Shown one piece after another: positions 1 through 4,464 of a DNA stretch of 5,793 nt. Each line of letters opens with the position of its first letter. The stretch's first letter is position 1. Below the pieces are notes generated by a model. The model ran no database searches. It was not told where the DNA came from and saw only the letters and a list, made by a program, of their open reading frames with translations. Position numbers and translations under genes: made by a program. This stretch comes from Rubrobacter sp. (GTDB taxonomy: Bacteria; Actinomycetota; Rubrobacteria; Rubrobacterales; Rubrobacteraceae): contig JAFAPF010000428.1 in the NCBI GenBank assembly GCA_019247245.1, positions 1-5,793 of the forward strand, written 5' to 3'.

Positions 1-60
1 AAGTAGAACCCAATAAGGTGTGAGAGGGCGTAGCTACCACATTCTAACTTGTTCAGGCTC
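1..60. repeat. Dispersed repeat unit A (partial, cut by window edge)
   Basis: From position 8 the sequence ACCCAATAAGGTG followed by GAGAGGGC, CCAC and ATTCT matches, in order, the blocks of unit D at 3121-3166 (ACCCAATAGGGTG, TAGAGGGC, GGCCAC, CATTCT). Read on the minus strand from an ATG at 42-40, the same register gives RM..LRPLTPYWV, against RMGSSGQSSPLSPYWV in unit D. The codons differ mostly at third positions, and there is a 6-nt deletion and an in-frame TAG. The left part of the unit lies outside the window. Alignment was by eye, so identity is not quantified. Confidence 0.5.
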
Positions 61-260
61 TCTTGCTAAGCGGATAGTTTACGAGATAGTTGTTCTCCGG
101 AGCTATCCGCCAAACAGTATTACAAATGGGTAGCGACTAGTAATGAAGAGTGTGTCTCACAAGCGTTGGTTTTCGGTATCAGCACCTTGTGCCAAAAACC
201 ACCGTTTTTGATGCAGCTAGTCGGAGAATCCCCATTGTGCGAAGGATTCTGCTTATTTTG
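61..260. other. Gene-free stretch rich in nested hairpins
   Basis: No ORF with coding character was seen. Structures visible here: GCGGATAG at 70-77 pairs perfectly with CTATCCGC at 103-110, with the palindrome CTCCGGAG (95-102) and the direct repeat GATAGTT (73-79, 85-91) inside. TGGTTTT (167-173) pairs with AAAACCA (195-201) around a small hairpin GCAC-CTT-GTGC (182-192). CAAAAAC-CACC-GTTTTTG (193-210) is a perfect 7-bp stem that competes with the previous one. AGAATCC (225-231) pairs with GGATTCT (244-250). None has the GC-rich stem plus T-run of a standard intrinsic terminator. Confidence 0.5.
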
Positions 261-473
261 TTACCCCACCCCCGGCTCGGAGCGCCCCCTTGGGATTCGA
301 GGCCTCAAAGCTAAGTACCGTTCGAGCAAGACGTAGACAGCGAGCACGGCTGGCACCTCAACAGCAGCGCAAGTAGCCCCGGCCATAAGTTGGCCCATGT
401 ACCCTGTAGTTGCTAGTGCCGGCCAAAGACCGTCTGGCATCGCTCCGACTTGGAACGCCCACAACCCGGCCAT
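261..473 (-). pseudogene. Possible sugar ABC transporter permease remnant (C-terminal scrap)
   Basis: This 70-codon frame contains GQLMAGATCAAVEVPAVLAVYVLLERYLA. It resembles the last transmembrane helix and tail of MalG-type carbohydrate ABC permeases, which usually read like WGxLMAGAxLAxxPVLxxYLLLQRYFV near the C-terminus. GLWAFQ just upstream fits the GLxxFQ piece that precedes it in those proteins, although about 13 extra residues intervene. Full permeases are near 270-300 aa, so only the tail is present. It begins 6 bp after the MBL stop codon, has no ribosome binding site, and its last 15 residues do not look native. The match is from family memory; a chance hydrophobic ORF is the alternative. 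Confidence 0.35.
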
Positions 474-478
474 GATGC

Positions 479-1186
479 TTACTCGTATTGGTCACGGGCG
501 GCTATTTCACTAAGGCGCCGTTTTGCATTCTCATGTAGAGGTTTGCCGTGGCTGAAGACCACGGTGGAGAACTCTTCCCTCAACAGCTTCTCGGCTGAAC
601 GCTGGGCTTCTGCAGGATCTGTACAGAAGAACTTGCGGACGCCAACCCGAACCTTGAACGGCATGCTGCCGAAAGCGTCGGCTGTAAATAGCAGACCATG
701 CTGATCGTTCAATAGTGAGGTGTGCCCTTGTGTATGTCCTGGAGTAGCTACGACCCGGAAGCCCGCGAAGCTATCTCCCTCCTGCAGGACACGATCGACC
801 GACACTGTAGGCAATTGTTGTCGCCGAGCAAAAAAGCGGAAGAACGCGCTCGATGGGGGGTCTAAGGGGCGCTCGCCAGAGATGACTTGCGCTTCGTGCT
901 CTATAGCCCCGACTTGCGCCTGAGTTGCCCACCATCGTACGGCTGAAAGTCCGCCTATATGATCCAAGTGGTGGTGGGTCAGGTAGATACGCGTCAGTTC
1001 GTCAGGCCCTGCTCCTAGCGTGGCCAGAGCCTCCTGAATGCGCAATGCGCTACCATGCATACCAGTATCTACTAGCGTCCACCCGTCACTATCGTCTAAC
1101 AGCAGGACTGAGATAGCATTGGGAATCCCTATCGCATCGACGCGGTACACTCCTGGTGCGATCTGCTCTGGTGTCTTAGGAGCCAT
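479..1186 (-). CDS. MBL-fold metallo-hydrolase (glyoxalase II-like)
   Basis: An intact 235-aa cytoplasmic hydrolase of the metallo-beta-lactamase fold, about the usual length. The metal site is complete: HHHLDH at residues 71-76 (H71, H73, D75, H76), H151 in ATPGHTQGH, D170 in FTAD and H213 in FSHGKPL. LVDTG at 38-42 is the usual strand-turn before the first motif. No signal peptide is seen. The family hydrolyses thioesters, lactones, phosphoesters and other substrates; nothing here fixes the substrate, and glyoxalase activity is not proven. The ATG at 1184-1186 is supported by AGAGGA about 10 nt upstream. An 11-bp palindrome lies about 50 bp upstream. It is the only long gene in the window without visible damage, and a possible permease scrap follows its stop directly. 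Confidence 0.93.
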   Translation of the reverse strand: MAPKTPEQIAPGVYRVDAIGIPNAISVLLLDDSDGWTLVDTGMHGSALRIQEALATLGAGPDELTRIYLTHHHLDHIGGLSAVRWWATQAQVGAIEHEAQVISGERPLDPPSSAFFRFFARRQQLPTVSVDRVLQEGDSFAGFRVVATPGHTQGHTSLLNDQHGLLFTADAFGSMPFKVRVGVRKFFCTDPAEAQRSAEKLLREEFSTVVFSHGKPLHENAKRRLSEIAARDQYE

Positions 1187-1238
1187 ATATTATTCTTCCT
1201 CTTGCTTTCTCTGGCAGGACGACGCTTACACTTCTATA

Positions 1239-1249
1239 TGATGACATCA
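1239..1249. promoter_or_regulatory. Palindrome TGATGACATCA upstream of the MBL gene
   Basis: TGATG-A-CATCA is a perfect 11-bp inverted repeat about 53 bp upstream of the MBL start. On the minus strand it runs into TATAGA, a fair -10 hexamer, but no good -35 sits at 16-18 bp. The position would suit an operator overlapping a promoter. This is inference from symmetry and location only. Confidence 0.3.
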
Positions 1250-1267
1250 GACTAGAGCTTGTGCATT

Positions 1268-1315
1268 ACCGGAAGAGCTTACGCCTAGAGATTCTCCTAG
1301 AGAAGGGTGTAGGGG
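1268..1315. repeat. Dispersed repeat unit B
   Basis: AAGAGCTTACGCCTAGAGA (1273-1291) matches AAGAGCTTGCTTCTAGAGA in unit D (3103-3121), and GGGTG (1305-1309) matches the next block. Between them TTCTC-CTA-GAGAA forms a perfect 5-bp hairpin where unit D has ACCC-AATA-GGGT, so sequence differs but pairing is kept. On the minus strand the frame reads SSSGAYSPTPFSRRISRRKLFR then stop, resembling SSGQSSPLSPYWVSRSKLF in unit D. The unit lies in the spacer just upstream of the MBL gene on its coding strand. Confidence 0.5.
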
Positions 1316-1339
1316 AGTATGCGCCGCTGCTGCTAAGGG

Positions 1340-1390
1340 GTATGTGTCCTAAAGCAACTACTGAGGTGTGAGCTACCACTGCTGCAACGG
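1340..1390. repeat. Dispersed repeat unit E (internally deleted)
   Basis: GGTGTGAG followed directly by CTACCAC (1365-1379) equals the two blocks of unit A at 17-24 and 34-40, with the intervening bases of A missing. The preceding CTAAAGCAACTACTGA loosely follows the CTAGAGACCCAATA part of unit D. Adjacent to unit B, so B and E may be a tandem pair or one rearranged unit. Confidence 0.35.
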
Positions 1391-1444
1391 GGATCGGACG
1401 GAGAGTTTTTTGCCTAAGCTCCCACCCTCCGAATAGGCTCTAGA

Positions 1445-1508
1445 TTTGACCGCAATCTGACCGCAACTGAGTGTCCCTTCGCAAGTGTCCAACACAAGTG
1501 TCCAACAC
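1445..1508. repeat. Cluster of short direct repeats (iteron-like)
   Basis: TGACCGCAA occurs at 1447-1455 and 1458-1466 with an 11-bp period, and the 11-mer TTTGACCGCAA recurs exactly at 1445-1455 and 1546-1556. AAGTGTCCAACAC is an exact 13-bp tandem pair (1483-1495, 1496-1508), preceded by a degenerate third copy starting GAGTGTCC at 1469. Periods of 11 and 13 bp put sites near one helical turn apart, as for a repeatedly bound protein. On the minus strand the first pair encodes CGQIAVKS, which reminded me of tyrosine-recombinase tails, so this could be the decayed 3' end of an integrase gene. No catalytic motif is visible to confirm that. Confidence 0.6.
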
Positions 1509-1554
1509 CTATAAAAGCGTAGCTTTGTCGCTCCCGTCATAGTTGTTTGACCGC

Positions 1555-1616
1555 AACGGGTCATTCGAACCGTTCTCTAACGATGGTTAGGACAGCTTAC
1601 CCCGTGTCACAGGGTA
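1555..1616. repeat. Three consecutive inverted repeats
   Basis: AACGG (1555-1559) pairs with CCGTT (1570-1574) around a core containing TTCGAA. CTAAC-GATG-GTTAG (1577-1590) is a perfect hairpin. TACCCcGTGtCACaGGGTA (1598-1616) is a 19-bp dyad with eight pairs and one mismatch per arm. They follow the direct-repeat cluster without a gap of any size. Possible roles are operators, recombinase sites or a replication/partition region; the sequence alone does not choose. Confidence 0.5.
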
Positions 1617-1696
1617 GCAACAGCAGCGGAAATTTAGCTGACGATAGCGTAGCGGAGGTCCTTCTCGGGATTTCTTAGCTTTTACTCCTCAGTCTG

Positions 1697-1994
1697 CTAG
1701 GTTTCGCTGGCCGGTCGGGCCAAGTTCTTACCAACGACCCGCCCTAAGTGGCGGCATAAGCTGTCGGTAGAAGTGGCTCTGGGAGTGATGCAAAGAGAGA
1801 ACGACAGCTCCTGAGAGGGTACGTACAAGCTCCCTGTACAGAAACTACTTCCTGCGAGGGGTTGTATCGATGTTGCGCCTCCGGTTTCTTGCCGTGACTG
1901 AACAGGCTCTGCCTGACCCCTAAAGGAGGCCGAAATTAGATCACGTATCTTGGAGATCACGTATCTTGGTTTGCCAACTGACACCTTCAGGCAT
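1697..1994 (-). pseudogene. Possible ORF broken by a 16-bp tandem duplication
   Basis: An ATG at 1994-1992 opens MPEGVSWQTKIRD, then the frame hits a stop inside an exact 16-bp tandem repeat (1938-1969). Removing one repeat copy joins this start to the open frame that runs to 1697, giving a protein of about 93 aa. I recognise no domain in it, and the second half is Ser/Thr rich with little coding character. AGG lies about 9 nt before the ATG. Either a small gene was killed by the duplication, or this is a chance ORF. No better gene was found in this interval. Confidence 0.25.
1938..1969. repeat. Exact 16-bp tandem duplication
   Basis: AGATCACGTATCTTGG is present twice with no gap and no mismatch. 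Each copy contains the dyad AGAT-CACGT-ATCT, so it could also be read as two adjacent binding sites. The perfect identity suggests a recent slippage event. Confidence 0.85.
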
Positions 1995-2137
1995 AGTGCT
2001 CTACCTGCCGATTCTTTCCGCCGCTATATCTTGAAGAGAAGCTGCTACAGCCTAGCTATAGAACCGCTACGGCCCCTATCATCATAAGGAAGTTGCGGTC
2101 TCGTAGCCGGTACAACGTAATATTAGCTGCAATGTCG

Positions 2138-2146
2138 TGTTATAAT
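2138..2146 (+). promoter_or_regulatory. Extended -10 promoter element
   Basis: TGTTATAAT is a perfect extended -10 (TGn-TATAAT). No convincing -35 lies 16-18 bp upstream, which extended -10 promoters can tolerate. It points at the zinc-ribbon remnant beginning about 45 bp downstream and is the best promoter-like site on the plus strand. Confidence 0.45.
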
Positions 2147-2190
2147 CTGTAGCTAAAATAACAACCATCTAAGTATGAGTGGGTAGGAAG

Positions 2191-2375
2191 ATGGGCCGGT
2201 GGCTTGGCTATATTGTACGTGCGAGTAGCAGTATCAGATCTGGGGGGAGCTCTGGTAGACCGAAGGAAAGTACGCCTGAGTATTTTTCGACGATCGGGAA
2301 AGGAGCGAAACCTACACCGAGCAGATCACACAGTGCCCCACGTGCGGACAGCGGCTTGAGCGCCAGAACCTCTAG
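2191..2375 (+). pseudogene. Small zinc-ribbon protein, frameshifted
   Basis: The last 31 codons before the TAG at 2373-2375 read VFFDDRERSETYTEQITQ followed by CPTCGQRL. This is an acidic strand plus a single CxxC knuckle at the C-terminus, as in many small hypothetical zinc-ribbon proteins. Upstream, coding character moves through two other frames: MGRWLGYIV from the ATG at 2191, then RVAVSDLGGALVDRRKVRL. Joined, these would give a protein near 60 aa, so two frameshifts are needed. AGGAAG abuts the ATG, too close for good initiation, and an extended -10 sits upstream. With one CxxC it would need a partner or a second site to bind zinc. Function unknown; decay is the simplest reading. Confidence 0.4.
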
Positions 2376-2431
2376 GGTAACATACCGAGCTTAGCCCGTA
2401 GCTTGGGGCTTGTCAACGCGAGCTGGTTCGT

Positions 2432-2521
2432 TCATTTTGCCTCTCTCACACGGAGCAAGGTACTCTGGCACAGAGCGGAGCCAGGTACACGTTCCACCTG
2501 CTTTGCTCTCCGCCTCCTCAT
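2432..2521 (-). CDS. 29-aa basic ORF with strong ribosome binding site
   Basis: A perfect AAAGGAG lies 6 nt before the ATG at 2521-2519. The 29-aa product begins MRRRRAKQVERV and is very basic. Its stop overlaps a second ATG (ATGA) that opens a further 14-codon frame, MNEPARVDKPQATG, which would be translationally coupled. An 11-of-12 direct repeat, GGAGCMAGGTAC (2452-2463, 2477-2488), lies inside. It may be a leader or micro-protein, or the surviving front of a larger gene. The next plus-strand remnant ends 57 bp away in a convergent orientation. I recognise no family. Confidence 0.3.
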   Translation of the reverse strand: MRRRRAKQVERVPGSALCQSTLLRVREAK

Positions 2522-2584
2522 CGCTGTCTCCTTTCCCTGCTTTTAAGGGATTCAACCTCTCCTAGGCAATACGCGACGTCTCTT

Positions 2585-2675
2585 ACAAGGGCTTGCGCCT
2601 AGCTAGCTAAGGGCAGGTTACCCTCAATAAGAATTGGGAGAGGTTTCATATGGCCAGGCTGTCCCATCTTGGATC
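2585..2675. repeat. Dispersed repeat unit C
   Basis: Ordered blocks AAGGGCTTGCGCCTAG, ACCC, CAATAAG, GAGAGG, ATGGCCA and CTGTCCCATCTTGGA correspond to those of unit D (AAGAGCTTGCTTCTAG, ACCC, AATAGG, TAGAGG, CTGGCCA, CTGCCCATTCTCGGA). A 15-bp insertion separates the first two blocks. Both units are followed by ACCGGAGA at similar distance. A hairpin with CTC/GAG and AAT/ATT pairs sits where unit D has its ACCC-AATA-GGGT stem. On the minus strand an ATG at 2667 with AGGA 7 nt upstream opens MGQPGHMKPLPILI, in the same register as MGSSGQSSPLSPYW of unit D, and stops after 22 codons. Confidence 0.5.
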
Positions 2676-2688
2676 CTGCTCTTCACCT

Positions 2689-2990
2689 CTACCGGAGATT
2701 GTGTTTCGGCGTTGCAAGATCCTGCGAAGAAGTCAGAGGCGGGTCGATAAGAAACCTCTCGTAGCCTTCTTGGGCCACTTCGTCACACACTGCAAGCAGC
2801 CGCTCTACATTATCGTCCCCGTCTATGCTCCAGTCGTTTCGAGATATACCCTCACTCGTCCACGGTTTTTCTATACCTTCAGCTGGCACCCAGTGGTACA
2901 AAAATCCTCTTGCGTACTCCCTGGAGCGGAAAAAGCAGAATGGGCGTACGCCCGATAGCGGAGGAAAAGGTAGTGGTATAGACTCAACAT
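2689..2990 (-). pseudogene. Small acidic protein, frame-split, family unknown
   Basis: An ATG at 2990-2988 opens MLSLYHYLFLRYRAYAHS, which ends at a stop. An overlapping frame then carries EYARGFLYHWVPAEG and, after IEKPWTSEGISRNDW, the stretch DDNVERLLAVCDEVAQEGYE (about 2765-2825) before stopping at 2689. The helix LLAVCDEVAQEGYERFL resembles the LLNxLGxEGWEL helix of small DUF4177-like proteins that open with a short aromatic strand such as YEYLFV, and the start here also looks like such a strand. That likeness is weak and from memory. One frameshift around 2910-2940 would join the parts into about 100 aa. No ribosome binding site precedes the ATG. Repeat unit C begins just past its stop and unit D lies upstream. 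Confidence 0.35.
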
Positions 2991-3100
2991 GTTTGTATTT
3001 TAACTAATATAGTGGCGACCGTCGTCTGTCGTCTTGTTGAGCCATCTACCGAAGAGCCTTCCTAAAGAACCCCTCGCCTCGCGCTCGATCTCTCGCTTAC

Positions 3101-3175
3101 CAAAGAGCTTGCTTCTAGAGACCCAATAGGGTGATAGAGGGCTGCTCTGGCCACTACTGCCCATTCTCGGAAACT
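3101..3175. repeat. Dispersed repeat unit D (best copy)
   Basis: This is the reference copy for units A, B, C and E. It folds on paper as a tiered hairpin: AGAGC (3104-3108) with GCTCT (3144-3148), CTTCTA with TAGAGG inside it, and ACCC-AATA-GGGT (3122-3133) at the tip. The minus strand from the ATG at 3164 reads MGSSGQSSPLSPYWVSRSKL and stays open for 54 codons to 3000, ending in a basic, helix-like GRLFGRWLNK region. There is no good ribosome binding site for that ORF, so I do not call it a gene. The unit fills the spacer between the 81-aa gene and the broken ORF at 2689-2990. Confidence 0.5.
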
Positions 3176-3202
3176 CAGGAAACCGGAGAGGCTCAGATTT
3201 CC

Positions 3203-3448
3203 TCACGTCTTGTCTCTTCTTCCCTTCGTCTTGCGGTATGCTGCGCGGGCGGCCTCCACGTACCCGTTGAGGGCAACTCGGTAAGCAGCCATATCCTGAG
3301 CGTCGTGCGTCGCGACCAAGCGGGCGTGATATTGCAGGCGGTTCGGTATCTGCGCTCCCGTAGACTCGAACCCGGCCACTAGCGCACACGCACGCTGTAA
3401 GAGCACAACGGCTTCGGGTTCATTCCACTGCTCTTTGGAGACGGTCAT
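3203..3448 (-). CDS. Hypothetical 81-aa helical protein
   Basis: An intact ORF with a strong ribosome binding site (GGGGAGG, 6 nt before the ATG at 3448-3446). The product looks all-helical: one amphipathic helix around residues 11-30 (EAVVLLQRACALVAGFES), a loop with IPNRL, a second helix around 36-46 (NRLQYHARLVA) and a third around 53-73 (MAAYRVALNGYVEAARAAY), ending in a basic KTKGRRDK tail. No signal peptide, membrane segment or metal motif is seen. It starts 15 bp after the stop of the split ORF at 3464-3735, so the two probably formed an operon. An extended -10 at 3494-3502 could also drive it alone. I recognise no named family; the clean start, open frame and amphipathic pattern argue for a real gene. 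Confidence 0.72.
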   Translation of the reverse strand: MTVSKEQWNEPEAVVLLQRACALVAGFESTGAQIPNRLQYHARLVATHDAQDMAAYRVALNGYVEAARAAYRKTKGRRDKT

Positions 3449-3463
3449 TGTGATCCTCCCCTG

Positions 3464-3735
3464 TCACTTGTTCCCACCATTACCATAAGTGTAGTTATAA
3501 CAGACAGCGCCCCCGCGCGTATTCTCCAGCTTAGCTTGCGCCCACTCTGTAGCAGAGATCTGCCTCGTTGCTTCTAAAGAGCTTCGTTTAAAGCTGCATA
3601 GTCAAGGTCCGACGCGACAATTTTTGACAGAGATTCGACAGTGACCGGAGCAAACAACAAGAAACGATGACAAACCGAATTTAGCTTATCTAAAGCATTT
3701 TCGAGCTTCCATGAACAGCCACAAACGTAGTACAT
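3464..3735 (-). pseudogene. Frame-split ORF of unknown function (about 90 aa)
   Basis: The ATG at 3735-3733 opens 53 codons (MYYVCGCSWKLENALDKLNS ... SLSKIVASDLDYAALNEAL) ending at a TAG at 3574. An overlapping frame, open from just before that TAG, continues with LEATRQISATEWAQAKLE and then NTRGGAVCYNYTYGNGGNK to a TGA at 3464. Both halves have convincing residue composition and neither does in other frames, so one single-base indel near 3570-3585 has probably split one gene of about 90 aa. No slippery heptamer is apparent at the junction, so decay is more likely than programmed shifting. The start has no good ribosome binding site. It sits between the alcohol dehydrogenase remnant (stop at 3769) and the 81-aa gene. 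Function unknown. Confidence 0.42.
3494..3502 (-). promoter_or_regulatory. Extended -10 element before the 81-aa gene
   Basis: On the minus strand TGTTATAAC matches TGn-TATAAT with one change, 46 bp upstream of the ATG at 3448. The -35 region is a GC run and not recognisable. It lies within the 3' half of the split ORF. Confidence 0.35.
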
Positions 3736-3768
3736 GAAACTACAGGAAATTAGAAATCAGAGATTCAT

Positions 3769-4415
3769 TCAATAACTAACACAGCACGGTCGTGCAGGCA
3801 TCCTTCTTGCATCTCGCATCTCTCTCAACAGATTACCTACCCCTTCGAGCGAGTGGCGTGTGATCCGAGGTCGGATGTCGTGCTCAGCAGCAAACTTGAG
3901 GGCGTCTCGGATGTCTTTACGTGAGCCCGAAGGCGAGCCCATAAGGTAAAGCCTACTGGGAACGAGGTTCATCGTAGCGACCATTATCTCATCAGGTGCT
4001 ACAGCCAGGACCACAAGCGTGCCATCGGGAGCCAGGCCTGGGAGCACAGGTGCCATGAGTTCTGCGGCGGGTGCGGTAGCAGGTATTATGTCCGCTCCGC
4101 GTTCCCACTCAGTCAAGGCGTTGGCGATGGAGCCACTGTCGGTGTTGACGAACAGCCCAGCGGCAAGTTCCTTCGCCTCATCCTCCTTGTCTGGGCTGCG
4201 TAAAAGGACAGCGACACGCCCACCCATCGCGCAGGTGTGGAGTATACTTAGGTGTCCTAGGCCACCGAGATCGATCATAGGAGCCCTATATCCAGGTCGA
4301 AGCCAGTATTGTGCAGTCCATTGTAGGCGGTGAAGCCTGCTCAGATTAGCGGTGCAGCCTCCGCGAAATCTAATGGTGCTGGGATAGGGGCGCCGTAGGA
4401 TGATGCGATGTACTC
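3769..4415 (-). pseudogene. Zinc-dependent alcohol dehydrogenase, 5'-truncated and interrupted
   Basis: A remnant of a medium-chain NAD(P)-dependent alcohol dehydrogenase. From 4415 one frame reads EYIASSYGAPIPAPLDFAEAAPLI, then a TGA at 4343-4341 where the family has the Cys of L(I/L)CAG, then AGFTAYNGLHNTG. The rest is in another frame: LRPGYRAPMIDLGGLGHLS (about 4235-4293), the Rossmann strand GGRVAVLLRSPDKEDEAKEL, LAPDGTLVVLAVAPD, MGSPSGSRKDIRDALKFAAE and a near-native end at 3769. So there is one frameshift and one in-frame stop. The first 130 or so residues, with the catalytic and structural zinc ligands, are missing, and the first Gly of the GLGGLG nucleotide loop is Asp. It cannot encode an active enzyme. 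The P-type ATPase remnant lies directly upstream. Confidence 0.8.
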
Positions 4416-4464
4416 GTGTGATCTCTGCTACCAGCAGAGCCGTGCTTAAGCACACGGAATTTAT

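Noticed and set aside
225..260. Intrinsic terminator (AGAATCC/GGATTCT stem followed by a T-rich stretch on the plus strand)
   Set aside because: The stem is only 7 bp and AT-rich with a 12-nt loop, the T-run is broken, and no plus-strand gene ends before it.
450..1241. Several plus-strand ORFs opposite the MBL gene
   Set aside because: All are antisense shadows of the intact hydrolase, with no ribosome binding sites or domain signals.
1445..1508. CRISPR array
   Set aside because: Repeats are 11-13 bp and nearly contiguous, without unique spacers of about 30 bp, and no cas gene is present.
1555..1574. tRNA T-arm-like sequence (GGTTCGAA on the minus strand between AACGG and CCGTT)
   Set aside because: The loop would be 10 nt rather than 7 and no acceptor, D or anticodon arm can be placed around it. 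Kept only as an inverted repeat.
2650..2958. 102-codon plus-strand ORF
   Set aside because: It lies opposite the broken minus-strand ORF at 2689-2990, which has better residue composition; there is no homology signal, and its start lies within repeat unit C.
2585..3175. Integron attC sites between small ORFs
   Set aside because: The layout is suggestive but I could not find paired RYYYAAC/GTTRRRY core boxes at the ends of the units, and no integron integrase is in the window.
3000..3389. 129-codon minus-strand ORF
   Set aside because: Its first part overlaps the 81-aa gene in another frame and reads as Arg/Pro-rich noise. Only the last 54 codons, from the ATG at 3164, are of interest and are treated under repeat unit D.
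3570..3585. Programmed ribosomal frameshift in the split ORF
   Set aside because: No X-XXY-YYZ slippery heptamer or obvious downstream structure is visible, and neighbouring genes are clearly decaying, so a simple indel is preferred.
4341..4343. TGA at the position of a conserved cysteine in the dehydrogenase, suggesting selenocysteine
   Set aside because: The gene is also frameshifted, lacks its N-terminal part and has a damaged nucleotide-binding loop; a nonsense mutation (TGC or TGT to TGA) is simpler. No SECIS-like hairpin was evident just downstream.
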